Origin: Olsenella uli
GTDB lineage: Bacteria > Actinomycetota > Coriobacteriia > Coriobacteriales > Atopobiaceae
Assembly: GCF_016900775.1 (NCBI RefSeq)
Contig: NZ_JACJKN010000005.1
Span: 1-64,000, forward strand
Direction of reading: 5' to 3'
DNA: 64,000 bases
Under the pieces are notes generated by a model. It was not told the DNA's origin, did not search any database, and saw nothing but the letters and a program-made list of their open reading frames with translations. A program made the translations under genes and the position numbers. Of this stretch, positions 8,417 through 16,426 are shown piece by piece; positions within the stretch are counted from its first letter, which is position 1, and each line of letters starts with the position of its first letter.

Positions 8417-9301
8417 ATGGGCGCCATCACCACCATCTCCGACGGCAGGGTCCAGGCGAGCGTCGACGCGACCGGGGCGCAGCTCATGAGCCTGCGCACG
8501 GACGCGGGCGAGTACCTCTGGCAGGGCGACAAGCGGTTCTGGCCGCGCCGCGCCCCCGTGCTCTTCCCCATCGTCGGGTGCCTGCGCAACGACCGCGCGA
8601 CGAGCGCCCAGGGCGAGGTCCGCCTCAAGCGCCACGGCATCGCGCGCCTCTACGACCACGCCGTCGTGTCCCAGACCCCGTCGAGCGTGACCTACGAGCT
8701 CTCCTCCACGGACGAGACGCGCGCGGCCTACCCCTTCGACTTCCGCCTCAACATGACCTACGCCGTCGAGGGCGGCGCGCTCTCCCAGACCTTCGCGGTC
8801 ACCAACACCGGCGGGGTGCCCCTGCCCTTCACGCTGGGCGGCCACCCCGCCTTTAACGTCCCCGCCCCCGGCGGCGAGGGCGAGTCCTTCTCGGACTACG
8901 AGCTCGTCTTCCCCGAGCCCTGGACCGCCGAGGTCCCCACGATCGATGCCGCTGGCCTGCACGACTTCTCCAAGACGCACGAGCTCTTCCGCGGCTCCGA
9001 CCGCCTGCGGCTCTCCCACGAGCTCATCTCGGAGCTCCTCACGCTGGTCTTCGTCGACGTGCCCGGACGCGCCGTAAGGCTCGTCGGCCCCTCCGGCCAC
9101 GGCGTCGAGGTCTCCTTCGAGGGCTTCGACTACCTCGGGGTGTGGACCGCGTCGCCCGAGGCGCCGTTCGTCGCCATCGAGCCCTGGGTCGGCTGCGCGA
9201 CGGCCTACGACGAGTCCGACGTCTTCGAGGAGAAGCGCGGCACCATCACGCTCATGCCCGGCGAGTCCTGCGAGAAGACCTTCTCCATGAGGCCGCTCTA
9301 G
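8417..9301 (+). CDS. Aldose 1-epimerase family protein (LacX-like)
   Basis: A 294-residue beta-sandwich protein of the galactose-mutarotase superfamily, in the LacX-like branch. It contains RRAPVLFPIVGCLRN, KRHGIARLYDHAV and FTLGGHPAFNVP, with histidines where mutarotases place catalytic residues. The start at 8417 follows GAAGGGAGAAGAAC; this Shine-Dalgarno region contains a full copy of the 9-mer GAGAAGAAC, abutting the ATG. The stop overlaps the next start by one base. The substrate is probably a hexose or hexose phosphate (inference). Confidence 0.85.
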   Translation: MGAITTISDGRVQASVDATGAQLMSLRTDAGEYLWQGDKRFWPRRAPVLFPIVGCLRNDRATSAQGEVRLKRHGIARLYDHAVVSQTPSSVTYELSSTDETRAAYPFDFRLNMTYAVEGGALSQTFAVTNTGGVPLPFTLGGHPAFNVPAPGGEGESFSDYELVFPEPWTAEVPTIDAAGLHDFSKTHELFRGSDRLRLSHELISELLTLVFVDVPGRAVRLVGPSGHGVEVSFEGFDYLGVWTASPEAPFVAIEPWVGCATAYDESDVFEEKRGTITLMPGESCEKTFSMRPL

Positions 9302-9792
9302 TGGCGGGCGTCATCCGGCGGGCGACCGAGGCCGACCTCGACGCGGTCATGGCCGCCTACGACGCCGCCCGCGCCTTCATGCGCGCGACGGGCAACCTCA
9401 CGCAGTGGGTGGGCGGCTACCCCTCCCGCGCGGGCGCCGAGCGCGACCTCGCGGGAGGCTGGCTCTGGGTGCTCGACGAGGGCGCGGGGCCCGTGGCCTG
9501 CATGAGCGTCATGCCCGGGCCCGACCGCACCTACGCCGCCATCGAGGGCGAGCCCTGGCTGAACGACCGGCCGTACTGGGTCATGCACCGGCTCGCCTGC
9601 GCCGAGCAGGGCCGCGGCCTCGGCTCCCAGATGCTCTCCTGGCTCTGCGCGCGCCACGACAACGTGCGGGCGGACACCCACGAGGACAACGCCCCCATGC
9701 GCCGCGCCCTCGAGCGCGCGGGGTTCGTCAGGCGCGGCACCATCATCTGTGACGACGGAACCCCGAGGATCGCCTACCACTTCGTCCGGTAG
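9301..9792 (+). CDS. GNAT-family N-acetyltransferase
   Basis: A 163-residue GNAT protein using acetyl-CoA to acetylate an unknown amine. The N-terminal IRRATEADLDAVMAAYDAAR is typical, the acetyl-CoA loop reads CAEQGRGLGSQMLSWL, and NAPMRRALERAGF is the usual last helix. The start is taken as GTG at 9301, overlapping the upstream stop (TAGTG), which implies translational coupling with the epimerase-like gene. Confidence 0.82.
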   Translation: MAGVIRRATEADLDAVMAAYDAARAFMRATGNLTQWVGGYPSRAGAERDLAGGWLWVLDEGAGPVACMSVMPGPDRTYAAIEGEPWLNDRPYWVMHRLACAEQGRGLGSQMLSWLCARHDNVRADTHEDNAPMRRALERAGFVRRGTIICDDGTPRIAYHFVR

Positions 9793-10033
9793 CGCCGACG
9801 CGCGTCCGAGCAACCGACTCTGCCGCCCGGCGATCCGTGCGCAACGGCATCCCGGGCGGCACGTTCTTCTCGTCCCGGGCCCCGCGGGGACGCCGCGGGC
9901 ATGCGCATGCGCACGGTGCCGCCGAGCATGCCCCGGCGCACGAAACAAGCCCCCTCCGGCGGAAAACCGTGCATGGGGGCATGCTCGACGAATCCGTGCA
10001 TGGGAGCATGCTCGATGCGGCGAGCGAGAAGGG
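9793..10033. repeat. GCATGC-centred repeat cluster A
   Basis: A 241-bp gap between convergent genes with at least three copies of a 23-bp repeat, consensus GCCGAGCATGCCCCnnnGCACGG: 9921-9942 forward, about 9967-9989 inverted, about 9994-10016 inverted, plus a partial copy near 9897. Forward and inverted copies can pair into a long stem. A GTTCTTCTC 9-mer lies at 9863-9871. The same repeat recurs at 14.25-14.40 and 42.58-42.81 kb. Confidence 0.75.
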
Positions 10034-10774
10034 CTAGCGGCAGGCGTCCACGAACGAGCGCCAGAGCGCGCGGTCCGTCGGCAGGGTCCGCCAGGTGTAC
10101 TCGGGGTGCCACTGCACGCCCACGCAGAAGCGCCGGCCGGGCACCTCGATGGCCTCGGGCACGCCGTCGGTGGCGCGCGCGACGAGGCGCACGCCCTCGC
10201 CCAGGCGGTCGACGCAGCAGTGGTGCGCGGAGTTGACCTGTGCGGACGTCACGCCGCCGAGGGCCCGCGAGAGGAGCGACTCGGGCTCCACCTCGACCGG
10301 GTGCGCGGGGTCGTTCAGGATGCCCTCGTGCCTCCACTGCGCCATGCCCTCGGGCGCGCCGAGGCTCGGCACGTCCATGCAGAGCGTGCCGCCGAGCGCC
10401 ACGTTCAGGAGCTGCGTCCCGCGGCAGGTGGTGAGCAGCGGCAGGTCCGCCGCGAGGGCGCGCACCACGAGCGGGAACTCGAAGGCGTCGCGCTGCTCGC
10501 AGAGGAGCGCGGGGTCGTAGTCCATGTCGCTCCCCCACCGGCGCGGGTTGACGTCGGGCCCGCCGGGGACGGCGATGCCGTCCGCAAGCTCGAGGTAGGA
10601 GTCGATGACGCCCTCGTCCTCAGTGAGCGACATGACGAGCGGCAGGCCGCCCGCCGCGAGGATGGCGTCCACGAAGCAGTCCGCGATGGCCTCCTGCGGG
10701 GCCATCCGCTCCAAGCCCGCGCGGGACTCCGGCACCCAGCGGGGCGCCATGAGCACGACCGGTCTTCTCGCCAT
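10034..10774 (-). CDS. Gamma-glutamyl-gamma-aminobutyrate hydrolase-like class I glutamine amidotransferase (C26)
   Basis: A 246-residue C26 peptidase of the PuuD type, which cleaves gamma-glutamyl bonds. The nucleophile elbow is TTCRGTQLLN with Cys117; the His-Glu pair is in GVQWHPEY near the C-terminus. DGIAVPGGPDVNPRRWG is the family signature forming the oxyanion pocket. It starts 1 nt after the stop of the ABC ATPase and is the last gene of the amino-acid ABC operon, which suggests that the imported substrate is, or contains, a gamma-glutamyl compound (inference). Confidence 0.9.
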   Translation of the reverse strand: MARRPVVLMAPRWVPESRAGLERMAPQEAIADCFVDAILAAGGLPLVMSLTEDEGVIDSYLELADGIAVPGGPDVNPRRWGSDMDYDPALLCEQRDAFEFPLVVRALAADLPLLTTCRGTQLLNVALGGTLCMDVPSLGAPEGMAQWRHEGILNDPAHPVEVEPESLLSRALGGVTSAQVNSAHHCCVDRLGEGVRLVARATDGVPEAIEVPGRRFCVGVQWHPEYTWRTLPTDRALWRSFVDACR

Positions 10775-10775
10775 G

Positions 10776-11540
10776 CTAGTGCCCCCTGATGGAGTCGAGG
10801 AAGTCGCGCGCCCGCTGGCTCTGGGGGCGCTCGAAGAACTCGTCGGGGGCGCCCTCCTCCACGATCTGTCCGTCGGCCATGAAGACCACGCGGTCGGCCA
10901 CGCGCCGGGCGAAGCCCATCTCGTGCGTGACCACGACCATCGTCATGCCCCTGCGCGCAAGCTCCACCATGACGTCGAGGACCTCGTTGATCATCTCGGG
11001 GTCGAGCGCGCTCGTGGGCTCGTCGAACATCATGGCCTTGGGGCGCATCGCGAGCGAGCGCGCGATGGCGGCGCGCTGCTGCTGGCCGCCGGAGAGCTGG
11101 GCGGGCACCTTGTGCGCCTGCTCGCCCACGCCGACGCGCTCGAGGAGCTCCATCGCGCGCGCCTCGGCCTCCTCCCTGCCCATGCCGAGGACCTCGCGCG
11201 GCCCGAGTGTGACGTTGTCGAGGATCGTCATGTGCGCGAAGAGGTTGAACTGCTGGAAGACCATACCGAGCTCCGCGCGCATGCGGGCGAGGTCGCGCCC
11301 CTCCTGCGGGAGCGGCTCGCCCTCGATGAGGATCTCGCCGGAGTCGATGGTCTCGAGCCGGTTGATGGTGCGGCACATCGTGGACTTCCCGGAGCCGGAG
11401 GGGCCGATCACCACGACGACCTCGCCGCGCCCCACGCTGAGGCTGACGTCGCGCAGGACGTGGAGGTCCCCGTAGCGCTTGTCCACGTGGCGCAGCTCGA
11501 TCACCGGCACGTTCTTCTCGGTTGCGCTGTCTTGGCTCAT
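10776..11540 (-). CDS. Polar amino acid ABC transporter, ATP-binding protein
   Basis: A 254-residue ATPase of the GlnQ/HisP type that powers uptake from the cytoplasmic face. Walker A is GPSGSGKST, the Q-loop is in [10 protein letters not shown], the signature is LSGGQQQR and Walker B is [14 protein letters not shown], followed by the H-loop in VVVTHEM. The start is the ATG at 11540 with GGGAG upstream; the longer frame is rejected. Codons 8-10 (Glu-Lys-Asn) are a copy of GAGAAGAAC. Confidence 0.95.
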   Translation of the reverse strand: MSQDSATEKNVPVIELRHVDKRYGDLHVLRDVSLSVGRGEVVVVIGPSGSGKSTMCRTINRLETIDSGEILIEGEPLPQEGRDLARMRAELGMVFQQFNLFAHMTILDNVTLGPREVLGMGREEAEARAMELLERVGVGEQAHKVPAQLSGGQQQRAAIARSLAMRPKAMMFDEPTSALDPEMINEVLDVMVELARRGMTMVVVTHEMGFARRVADRVVFMADGQIVEEGAPDEFFERPQSQRARDFLDSIRGH

Positions 11541-11553
11541 GGCACTCCCGTTC

Positions 11554-12387
11554 CTAGCGAATGATCTTGACGCCCGTGCGGCGGGCGACGTAGACCGAGG
11601 CCTTGTTGATGGCAAAGTTGATCAGGATGTAGATGACGGCGACGACGAGGTACATGGAGAGCAGCGCGTCGTAGTTGGTGATGAGCACGCGCGCGTTCTG
11701 CATGAGGTCCGGGTAGCTCACCACGTAGGCGACCGTCGTGTCCTTGACCACGACGACGAGCTGGGCGATGAGCGAGGGGATGACGTAGCGCACCGCCTGG
11801 GGCAGCACGATCTTTCGCATGGTCTGCGCCGGGCTGAGGCCGATAGAGAGCGCGGCCTCCACCTGTCCCTTGGGCACGGCGTTCACGCCCGCGCGGAAGA
11901 CCTCGGCGAGCACGCCCGAGGCCGCGAGCGCCACCGGCAGGGTGAGCATCCAGAAGGCGGGCATCTGGATGCCGTACTGCGGGATAACGAGGAAGAAGAA
12001 GTAGATGAGCAGCAGGCTCGGCACGCCGCGGAAGAAGTCCGTGACCGCGCGGCACGCAGCCGCGAGCGGGGCGATGCCGCTCGTGCGCCCCAGCATGAGC
12101 GCGAGGCCGAGCACGAGCGCGATGGCGCCCGCCGTGAGGGCCACCTCGACGGTGCCGACGAAGCCCTGCAGCAGGAAGCGCCACGTGGGCCACTCGAGCA
12201 GGAACGACCAGTAGCGCGGCGCGAGCTGGCCCGTCACGGAGAACTGGCGGACGACGAGCGCCGCAAGCAGGGCGAGAAGGACGGCGGAGATCGCGGTGCC
12301 CACCGCGATGCGGCGCCGGGCGCGCGGGCCGGGGGCCTCGTAGAGGGCGTCGCGCACGCTCGGCGCGGTGTTGGCGTGTGCGCTCAT
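11554..12387 (-). CDS. Amino acid ABC transporter permease
   Basis: A 277-residue HisM/GlnP-type permease. A hydrophilic N-terminus precedes a first helix near residues 30-46, then the conserved core with the ATPase-contact EAA loop at [22 protein letters not shown]. The ATG overlaps the stop of the upstream permease by 4 nt, so the two are translated together and probably form a heterodimeric channel. Confidence 0.94.
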   Translation of the reverse strand: MSAHANTAPSVRDALYEAPGPRARRRIAVGTAISAVLLALLAALVVRQFSVTGQLAPRYWSFLLEWPTWRFLLQGFVGTVEVALTAGAIALVLGLALMLGRTSGIAPLAAACRAVTDFFRGVPSLLLIYFFFLVIPQYGIQMPAFWMLTLPVALAASGVLAEVFRAGVNAVPKGQVEAALSIGLSPAQTMRKIVLPQAVRYVIPSLIAQLVVVVKDTTVAYVVSYPDLMQNARVLITNYDALLSMYLVVAVIYILINFAINKASVYVARRTGVKIIR

Positions 12388-13043
12388 CGGAGAATCCTCA
12401 CCCTCCTGTCAATCCTGTTGCCGATAAACGAGATGACAAACGCCGTGGCCACGTAGCCGAGCGCCGAAATCAGGAAGGCGAGGATGCCGCCCGTGGCGCG
12501 CGTGTTGACGTAGGAGACCACGCCCGTAAGCTCCTGGGGCGAGAGCGGCACCTGGGAGCCGAGCGCCGTCGTGAGCATGACGGCGATGAGCAGGTTGGTC
12601 ATGGGCAGGACCGTCGTGCGCAGCGCCTGCGGGATCACGACGTGGCGCAGGATCTGCGTGAACGTGAGCCCCACGGAGCGCGCCGCCTCGATCTGCCCGA
12701 CGCCGATCGTGTTGATGCCGCTCATGAAGTTCTCCGAGCCGAAGGCCGAGCCGAGCAGCACCACGGTCACGATGACGCAGGTGCGCCAGTCGAGGACCAC
12801 GCGCAGCTGCGGCAGGGCGTAGGCGATGATGATGAGCAGCGCCACGCCGGGGATATTGCGGAAGACCTGGACGTAGAGCTCGCCGAGGCCGCGCAGGGGC
12901 GCGACCGGGCTCACCCGCGCGACCGTCACGAGCACGGCGAGCACCATGACGAAGACGAACGACACCGCCGTCATCGACCACGTGGCGAGAAGTCCGTCCA
13001 GGTAGTTCTGTCCGTAAGTTGAGAGAAGCTCCGAGAGCCCCAT
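12384..13043 (-). CDS. Amino acid ABC transporter permease
   Basis: A 219-residue HisM/GlnP-type permease with about five membrane helices. The EAA loop is IEAARSVGLTFTQILRHVVIPQA. The start at 13043 has GGGAGG 5 nt upstream; the open frame runs 12 codons further without a site. The upstream 101-bp gap carries direct repeats that separate it from the binding-protein gene. Confidence 0.94.
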   Translation of the reverse strand: MGLSELLSTYGQNYLDGLLATWSMTAVSFVFVMVLAVLVTVARVSPVAPLRGLGELYVQVFRNIPGVALLIIIAYALPQLRVVLDWRTCVIVTVVLLGSAFGSENFMSGINTIGVGQIEAARSVGLTFTQILRHVVIPQALRTTVLPMTNLLIAVMLTTALGSQVPLSPQELTGVVSYVNTRATGGILAFLISALGYVATAFVISFIGNRIDRRVRILR

Positions 13044-13082
13044 GGAACCTCCCGTTGACGCAGGGGGACGCAAGATCATGAG

Positions 13083-13139
13083 GGGCGCCCGACGGAAGGC
13101 CCGCCGGGCGCCCGACGGAAGGCCCGCCGGGCGCCCGAC
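13083..13139. repeat. Tandem GC-rich direct repeats in ABC operon
   Basis: Two and a half tandem copies of a 23-bp unit (GGGCGCCCGACGGAAGGCCCG followed by CC) sit between the binding-protein stop and the first permease. Each unit can fold, so the region may act as a partial terminator or mRNA stabiliser that raises binding-protein levels relative to the permeases. Confidence 0.6.
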
Positions 13140-13144
13140 GGCGG

Positions 13145-14110
13145 CTAGGCGCCGATCGCGGGAGGCTCCGGCGCCTCCTCGATGCCGGCGCGGTCACCGA
13201 TGCAGAGCTGCCAGAGCTGCTCCCAGATGCCCTCGTCCTCGATCTGCTGGAGCCAGGCGTTGACGAACGCGACGCCGTCGGAGTCGTGCGGCAGGCCGAT
13301 GCCGTAGGGGTCGACGGGGCCGAAGGGGTCGCCCGCGAGGCGGTAGCGGCCGGGGTTGCGCGTCATCGAGCCCATCTGCATCGCCGTGTCAATCACGTAG
13401 GCGTCGACGCGACCCTGGGAGAGCGCCGTGCGGGCCTCCTCGTCGGTCTTGAACTCCTGGACATTGGCCTCCGGTGCGTACTCCTCGAGGATAGAGGGGC
13501 CGGTGGAGCCGGACTGCGCGGCGACGTTCCTGCCGGCGAGGTCCTCGACGGAGTTGATGTCGGAGTTGTCGGCCATCACGAGGATGGACTGCTGGGTGCT
13601 GTAGTAGGGGCCGGCGAAGGAGATGATCTCCTTGCGGGCGTCCGTGATCGAGTAGGTGGCAAAGACGACGTCGACCTGGTCGTTCTGGAGCACGGACTCG
13701 CGGGTGTCGGAGGTGACCTGGGTGATCTCCTGCTTGGTCTCGTCCCCCAGGATGTAGCGCGTGAGCAGCTGGGAGAGGCCGGCGTCAAAGCCGCGGGTCA
13801 CGCCGTCCTGCTCGTTGAGCGACGAGAAGAGCAGCGACGTCTGGACGCCGCCGACGCGCAGGGTGCCCGCCTCCTTGACCGCGCTCGCCCACGCCGAGGC
13901 GGCGACGACGTCGTCGGCGGCGACGGCGCCCGCGGCGATGAGCTCGTCGTAGGCGGCGGCGTCGAGCTGGGTCTCCTCGGTCGCCTCCTCATTGGCCGAG
14001 GGGGCGGGGGCCTCCGCGTCGCCGCAGGCGGCGAGTCCGAGGCTGGCAAGGGCGGCGGCGCCGAGGCCGAGGGCCTGTCGGCGGCTGAGCATGAGGTCGT
14101 TGAGGGCCAT
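13145..14110 (-). CDS. Amino acid ABC transporter substrate-binding lipoprotein
   Basis: A 321-residue family 3 solute-binding protein and first gene of the transporter operon. The N-terminus has SRRQALGLGAAALASLGLAAC: a twin-arginine pair and a lipobox ending at the lipidated cysteine, so it is probably exported folded and anchored outside. The binding fold shows GTLRVGGVQTSLLF, GFDAGLSQLLTRYI and VDVVFATYSITDARK, as in glutamine/glutamate-type proteins. The ATG at 14110 has AAAGGA upstream. The exact ligand cannot be read from sequence. Confidence 0.93.
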   Translation of the reverse strand: MALNDLMLSRRQALGLGAAALASLGLAACGDAEAPAPSANEEATEETQLDAAAYDELIAAGAVAADDVVAASAWASAVKEAGTLRVGGVQTSLLFSSLNEQDGVTRGFDAGLSQLLTRYILGDETKQEITQVTSDTRESVLQNDQVDVVFATYSITDARKEIISFAGPYYSTQQSILVMADNSDINSVEDLAGRNVAAQSGSTGPSILEEYAPEANVQEFKTDEEARTALSQGRVDAYVIDTAMQMGSMTRNPGRYRLAGDPFGPVDPYGIGLPHDSDGVAFVNAWLQQIEDEGIWEQLWQLCIGDRAGIEEAPEPPAIGA

Positions 14111-14150
14111 GATGGAATCCTTTCGGGACGTTGGCCGTTGACACTCACAA

Positions 14151-14156
14151 ATTGTA
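14151..14156 (-). promoter_or_regulatory. Candidate -10 box of the amino acid ABC operon
   Basis: TACAAT on the minus strand, about 41 bp before the binding-protein ATG. A poor -35 (TCTGAA or GTCTGA) lies 16-17 bp further upstream. Confidence 0.4.
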
Positions 14157-14161
14157 CCCAA

Positions 14162-14485
14162 CTCACTAGGATTTCAGACAGCGCACCCGGCCGCGCGAAA
14201 TCCTGCGCTAACGTAGACGCGCCTTGCCGCAGGGCGAGAGCCGCACCCCGCGGCATGCTCGACGGGCGGCGACCGTCGCCTCACGAGCTCGCGTGCGGCG
14301 CCCGAGCATGCGCTCGCGCACGGTTTGGCCGAGCATGCCCCCGCGCACGGAAACGCGCCTCAGTGCCGTCGGACTGTGCGCGGGGGCATGCTCGGCCGGC
14401 GGGCCTCAGCCTGGCCGTCCACGCAAAGCGGGGCCCGCCCCCAGAGGCAGGCCCCGCGCGCAGGCTCACGATGTCGCCGACGGCG
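14162..14485. repeat. GCATGC-centred repeat cluster B
   Basis: A 324-bp gap without a gene. It holds about four copies of the 23-bp repeat: partial inverted near 14251, forward 14303-14323, forward 14328-14350 and inverted 14375-14398. After them a hairpin with 8-bp arms (GCGGGGCC, 14428-14435, with GGCCCCGC) lies just beyond the ackA stop and may terminate ackA. Confidence 0.75.
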
Positions 14486-15655
14486 CTACCCCAGCAGCTC
14501 CGCGACGTCGAGGGCGATCATGTACTCCTCGTTGGTGGGGACCACCATGACGGTGATCGAGGAGTCCGGCGTGGAGATCACGCGCGGCTCGTCGGAGCGG
14601 ACGGCGTTCTTCTCGTCGTCGATCTTGACGCCCATCCAGGCGAGGCGGTTGGCCACGCCGGCGCGCATCTCGGGCGAGTTCTCGCCGATGCCGGCGGTGA
14701 AGGCCATCGTGTCGAAGCCCTCCATCGAGGCCGCCATCTCGGCGATGAGCTGGGAGGTGCGGTAGTAGAACATGTCGAGGGCCATCTGGCACTTCTCGTC
14801 GCCGTTGGCGGCGCCGGCCTCGATGTCGCGGGAGTCCGAGGACACCTCGGAGACGGCGAGCAGGCCGGACTTCTTGTTCATCATCGTGTCGATGTCATCG
14901 ATGGAGTAGCCGCCCACGCGGTTGAGGTAGAAGACCGTGGCCGGGTCGAGCGTGCCGCAGCGGGTGCCCATGATGAGGCCGTCGAGCGGGGTGAGGCCCA
15001 TCGTGGTGTCCATGCACGTGCCGTCCTCGATGGCGCACAGGGACGCGCCGGAGCCGAGGTGGCAGCTCACGAGCTTGTGGGTCTTATCGCCCATCACCTC
15101 GTGCACGGTGCGCCAGATGAAGCGGTGGCTCGTGCCGTGGGCGCCGTACTTGCGGACGTGATACTTGTCAACGACGTCGCGCGGGAGGGCGTAGCGCCAG
15201 GCGCGCTCGGGCATGTGGTAGTGGAACGCCGTGTCCGGCACGATGACGTTGCCGAGCTCGGGGAACATGTCGCGGCAGATCTCGATGACGTCGGCCTCGG
15301 CGTAGTTGTGCAGCGGCGCAAGCGGGGCGACCTCGCGGACCTGGGCGAGCGTCTCGTCGGTCACGACGGCGGACTCGGGGAAGTACCAGCCGCCCTGGAC
15401 CACGCGGTGGCCGATGCCGCCGATGGGCTTGTCCACGGTCTTGAGGATGTCGAAGACGTACTTGATGGCCGTCTTGTGGTCGGGGAGCGCGACCTCGAGC
15501 TTCTGCTTCTCGCCGCCCATCTCCTCGTGGCCGACGAACGAGCCGTCGATGCCGATGCGCTCGCAGTTGCCCTTCGCGTAGACCTCGCGCGTGTCGACGT
15601 CAAGAAGCTGGTACTTGAGCGACGAGCTGCCGGCGTTGATGACAAGGACGTTCAT
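14486..15655 (-). CDS. ackA: Acetate kinase
   Basis: A 389-residue acetate kinase that makes ATP and acetate from acetyl phosphate. It opens with VLVINAGSSSLKYQL, carries AHGTSHRF, CHLGSGASLCAI and MGLTPLDGLIMGTRCGTLDP, and ends with FTAGIGENSP; all are family signatures. AGGAG precedes the ATG. TATCAT at 15709-15714 on the minus strand is a possible -10 box. It completes the Pta-AckA route together with pta at 5.4 kb. Confidence 0.97.
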   Translation of the reverse strand: MNVLVINAGSSSLKYQLLDVDTREVYAKGNCERIGIDGSFVGHEEMGGEKQKLEVALPDHKTAIKYVFDILKTVDKPIGGIGHRVVQGGWYFPESAVVTDETLAQVREVAPLAPLHNYAEADVIEICRDMFPELGNVIVPDTAFHYHMPERAWRYALPRDVVDKYHVRKYGAHGTSHRFIWRTVHEVMGDKTHKLVSCHLGSGASLCAIEDGTCMDTTMGLTPLDGLIMGTRCGTLDPATVFYLNRVGGYSIDDIDTMMNKKSGLLAVSEVSSDSRDIEAGAANGDEKCQMALDMFYYRTSQLIAEMAASMEGFDTMAFTAGIGENSPEMRAGVANRLAWMGVKIDDEKNAVRSDEPRVISTPDSSITVMVVPTNEEYMIALDVAELLG

Positions 15656-15753
15656 GACTCTCCTCTCGCGGGGTCTCCCCCACCCTCCGTGTTTGGGACA
15701 TCCACCCTATGATACGCCCCGTCGCGGGCTTCCGGAGGGGCGCTACGACAAAA

Positions 15754-16098
15754 TCAGGCGGGGATCAGCCCCTCGCCGAGGGGCCGGCCGCCGAGGACGT
15801 GCATGTGCAGGTGCATGACGGTCTGGCCGGCCGCCGCGCCCGTGTTCATGATGCAGCGAAAGCCCGACTCGGCGATCCCGGTCTTCTCGGCCACGGCCGC
15901 CACGGCGCGCTCCATGGAGGCGAGCGTCTCGGCGGGGACGTCGTCGACGAAGTTCTCGTGGTGTGCCTTGGGGACCACGAGCACGTGGACGGGCGCCTGC
16001 GGGTTGAGGTCGTTGAAGGCGACGACGTTCTCGTCCTCGTAGAGGAACTCGGAGGGGATCTCCCCGTTGGCGATCTTGCAGAAGATGCAGTCTGACAT
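15754..16098 (-). CDS. HIT-family nucleotide hydrolase
   Basis: A 114-residue histidine-triad protein (HINT branch) that hydrolyses phosphoramidate or related nucleotide bonds. It begins CIFCKIANGEIPS and ends with the active-site HLHMHVLGG. The start at 16098 has GGGAGG upstream; the ATG four codons earlier overlaps that ribosome-binding site and is less likely. It follows xseB on the same strand with a 25-bp gap, so it is probably in the same operon. Confidence 0.93.
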   Translation of the reverse strand: MSDCIFCKIANGEIPSEFLYEDENVVAFNDLNPQAPVHVLVVPKAHHENFVDDVPAETLASMERAVAAVAEKTGIAESGFRCIMNTGAAAGQTVMHLHMHVLGGRPLGEGLIPA

Positions 16099-16123
16099 GG
16101 TGCCTCCCATCGGTTTGCGCGGG

Positions 16124-16396
16124 CTACTCGTTAATATACGCCGTGCTCGGGGCCGAGGACGTGTCGGTCACCGGGGCGTTCTCGTCGGTGGCGTCGAGAA
16201 GGACGCGCACCTTCTGCTCCGCGCCGGAGAGGCGCTCGCGCAGGCTCTTCAGGAGCTCGACGCCGCGGGCGTAGCGCTCGAGCGACTCCTCGAGCTCGAG
16301 CTCCCCGGACTCGAGCGCGCGCACGATCTGCTCAAGCTCGACGGAGGCCTCCTTGAACGTCATCTCGTCGATGGGGCGGTAGGTTGCATCAGCCAT
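16124..16396 (-). CDS. xseB: Exodeoxyribonuclease VII small subunit
   Basis: A 90-residue XseB that joins the large subunit XseA in the exonuclease VII complex. The helical core MTFKEASVELEQIVRALESGELELEESLERYARGVEL is split here only to note its start (MTFKEASVELEQIV) and the LEESL turn; the C-terminus is a short acidic tail. The start at 16396 follows AAAGG; a Met eight codons earlier is possible but has no clear site. Confidence 0.92.
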   Translation of the reverse strand: MADATYRPIDEMTFKEASVELEQIVRALESGELELEESLERYARGVELLKSLRERLSGAEQKVRVLLDATDENAPVTDTSSAPSTAYINE

Positions 16397-16426
16397 GGTC
16401 TCACACCTTTCCGGGCGCATGCCCAG

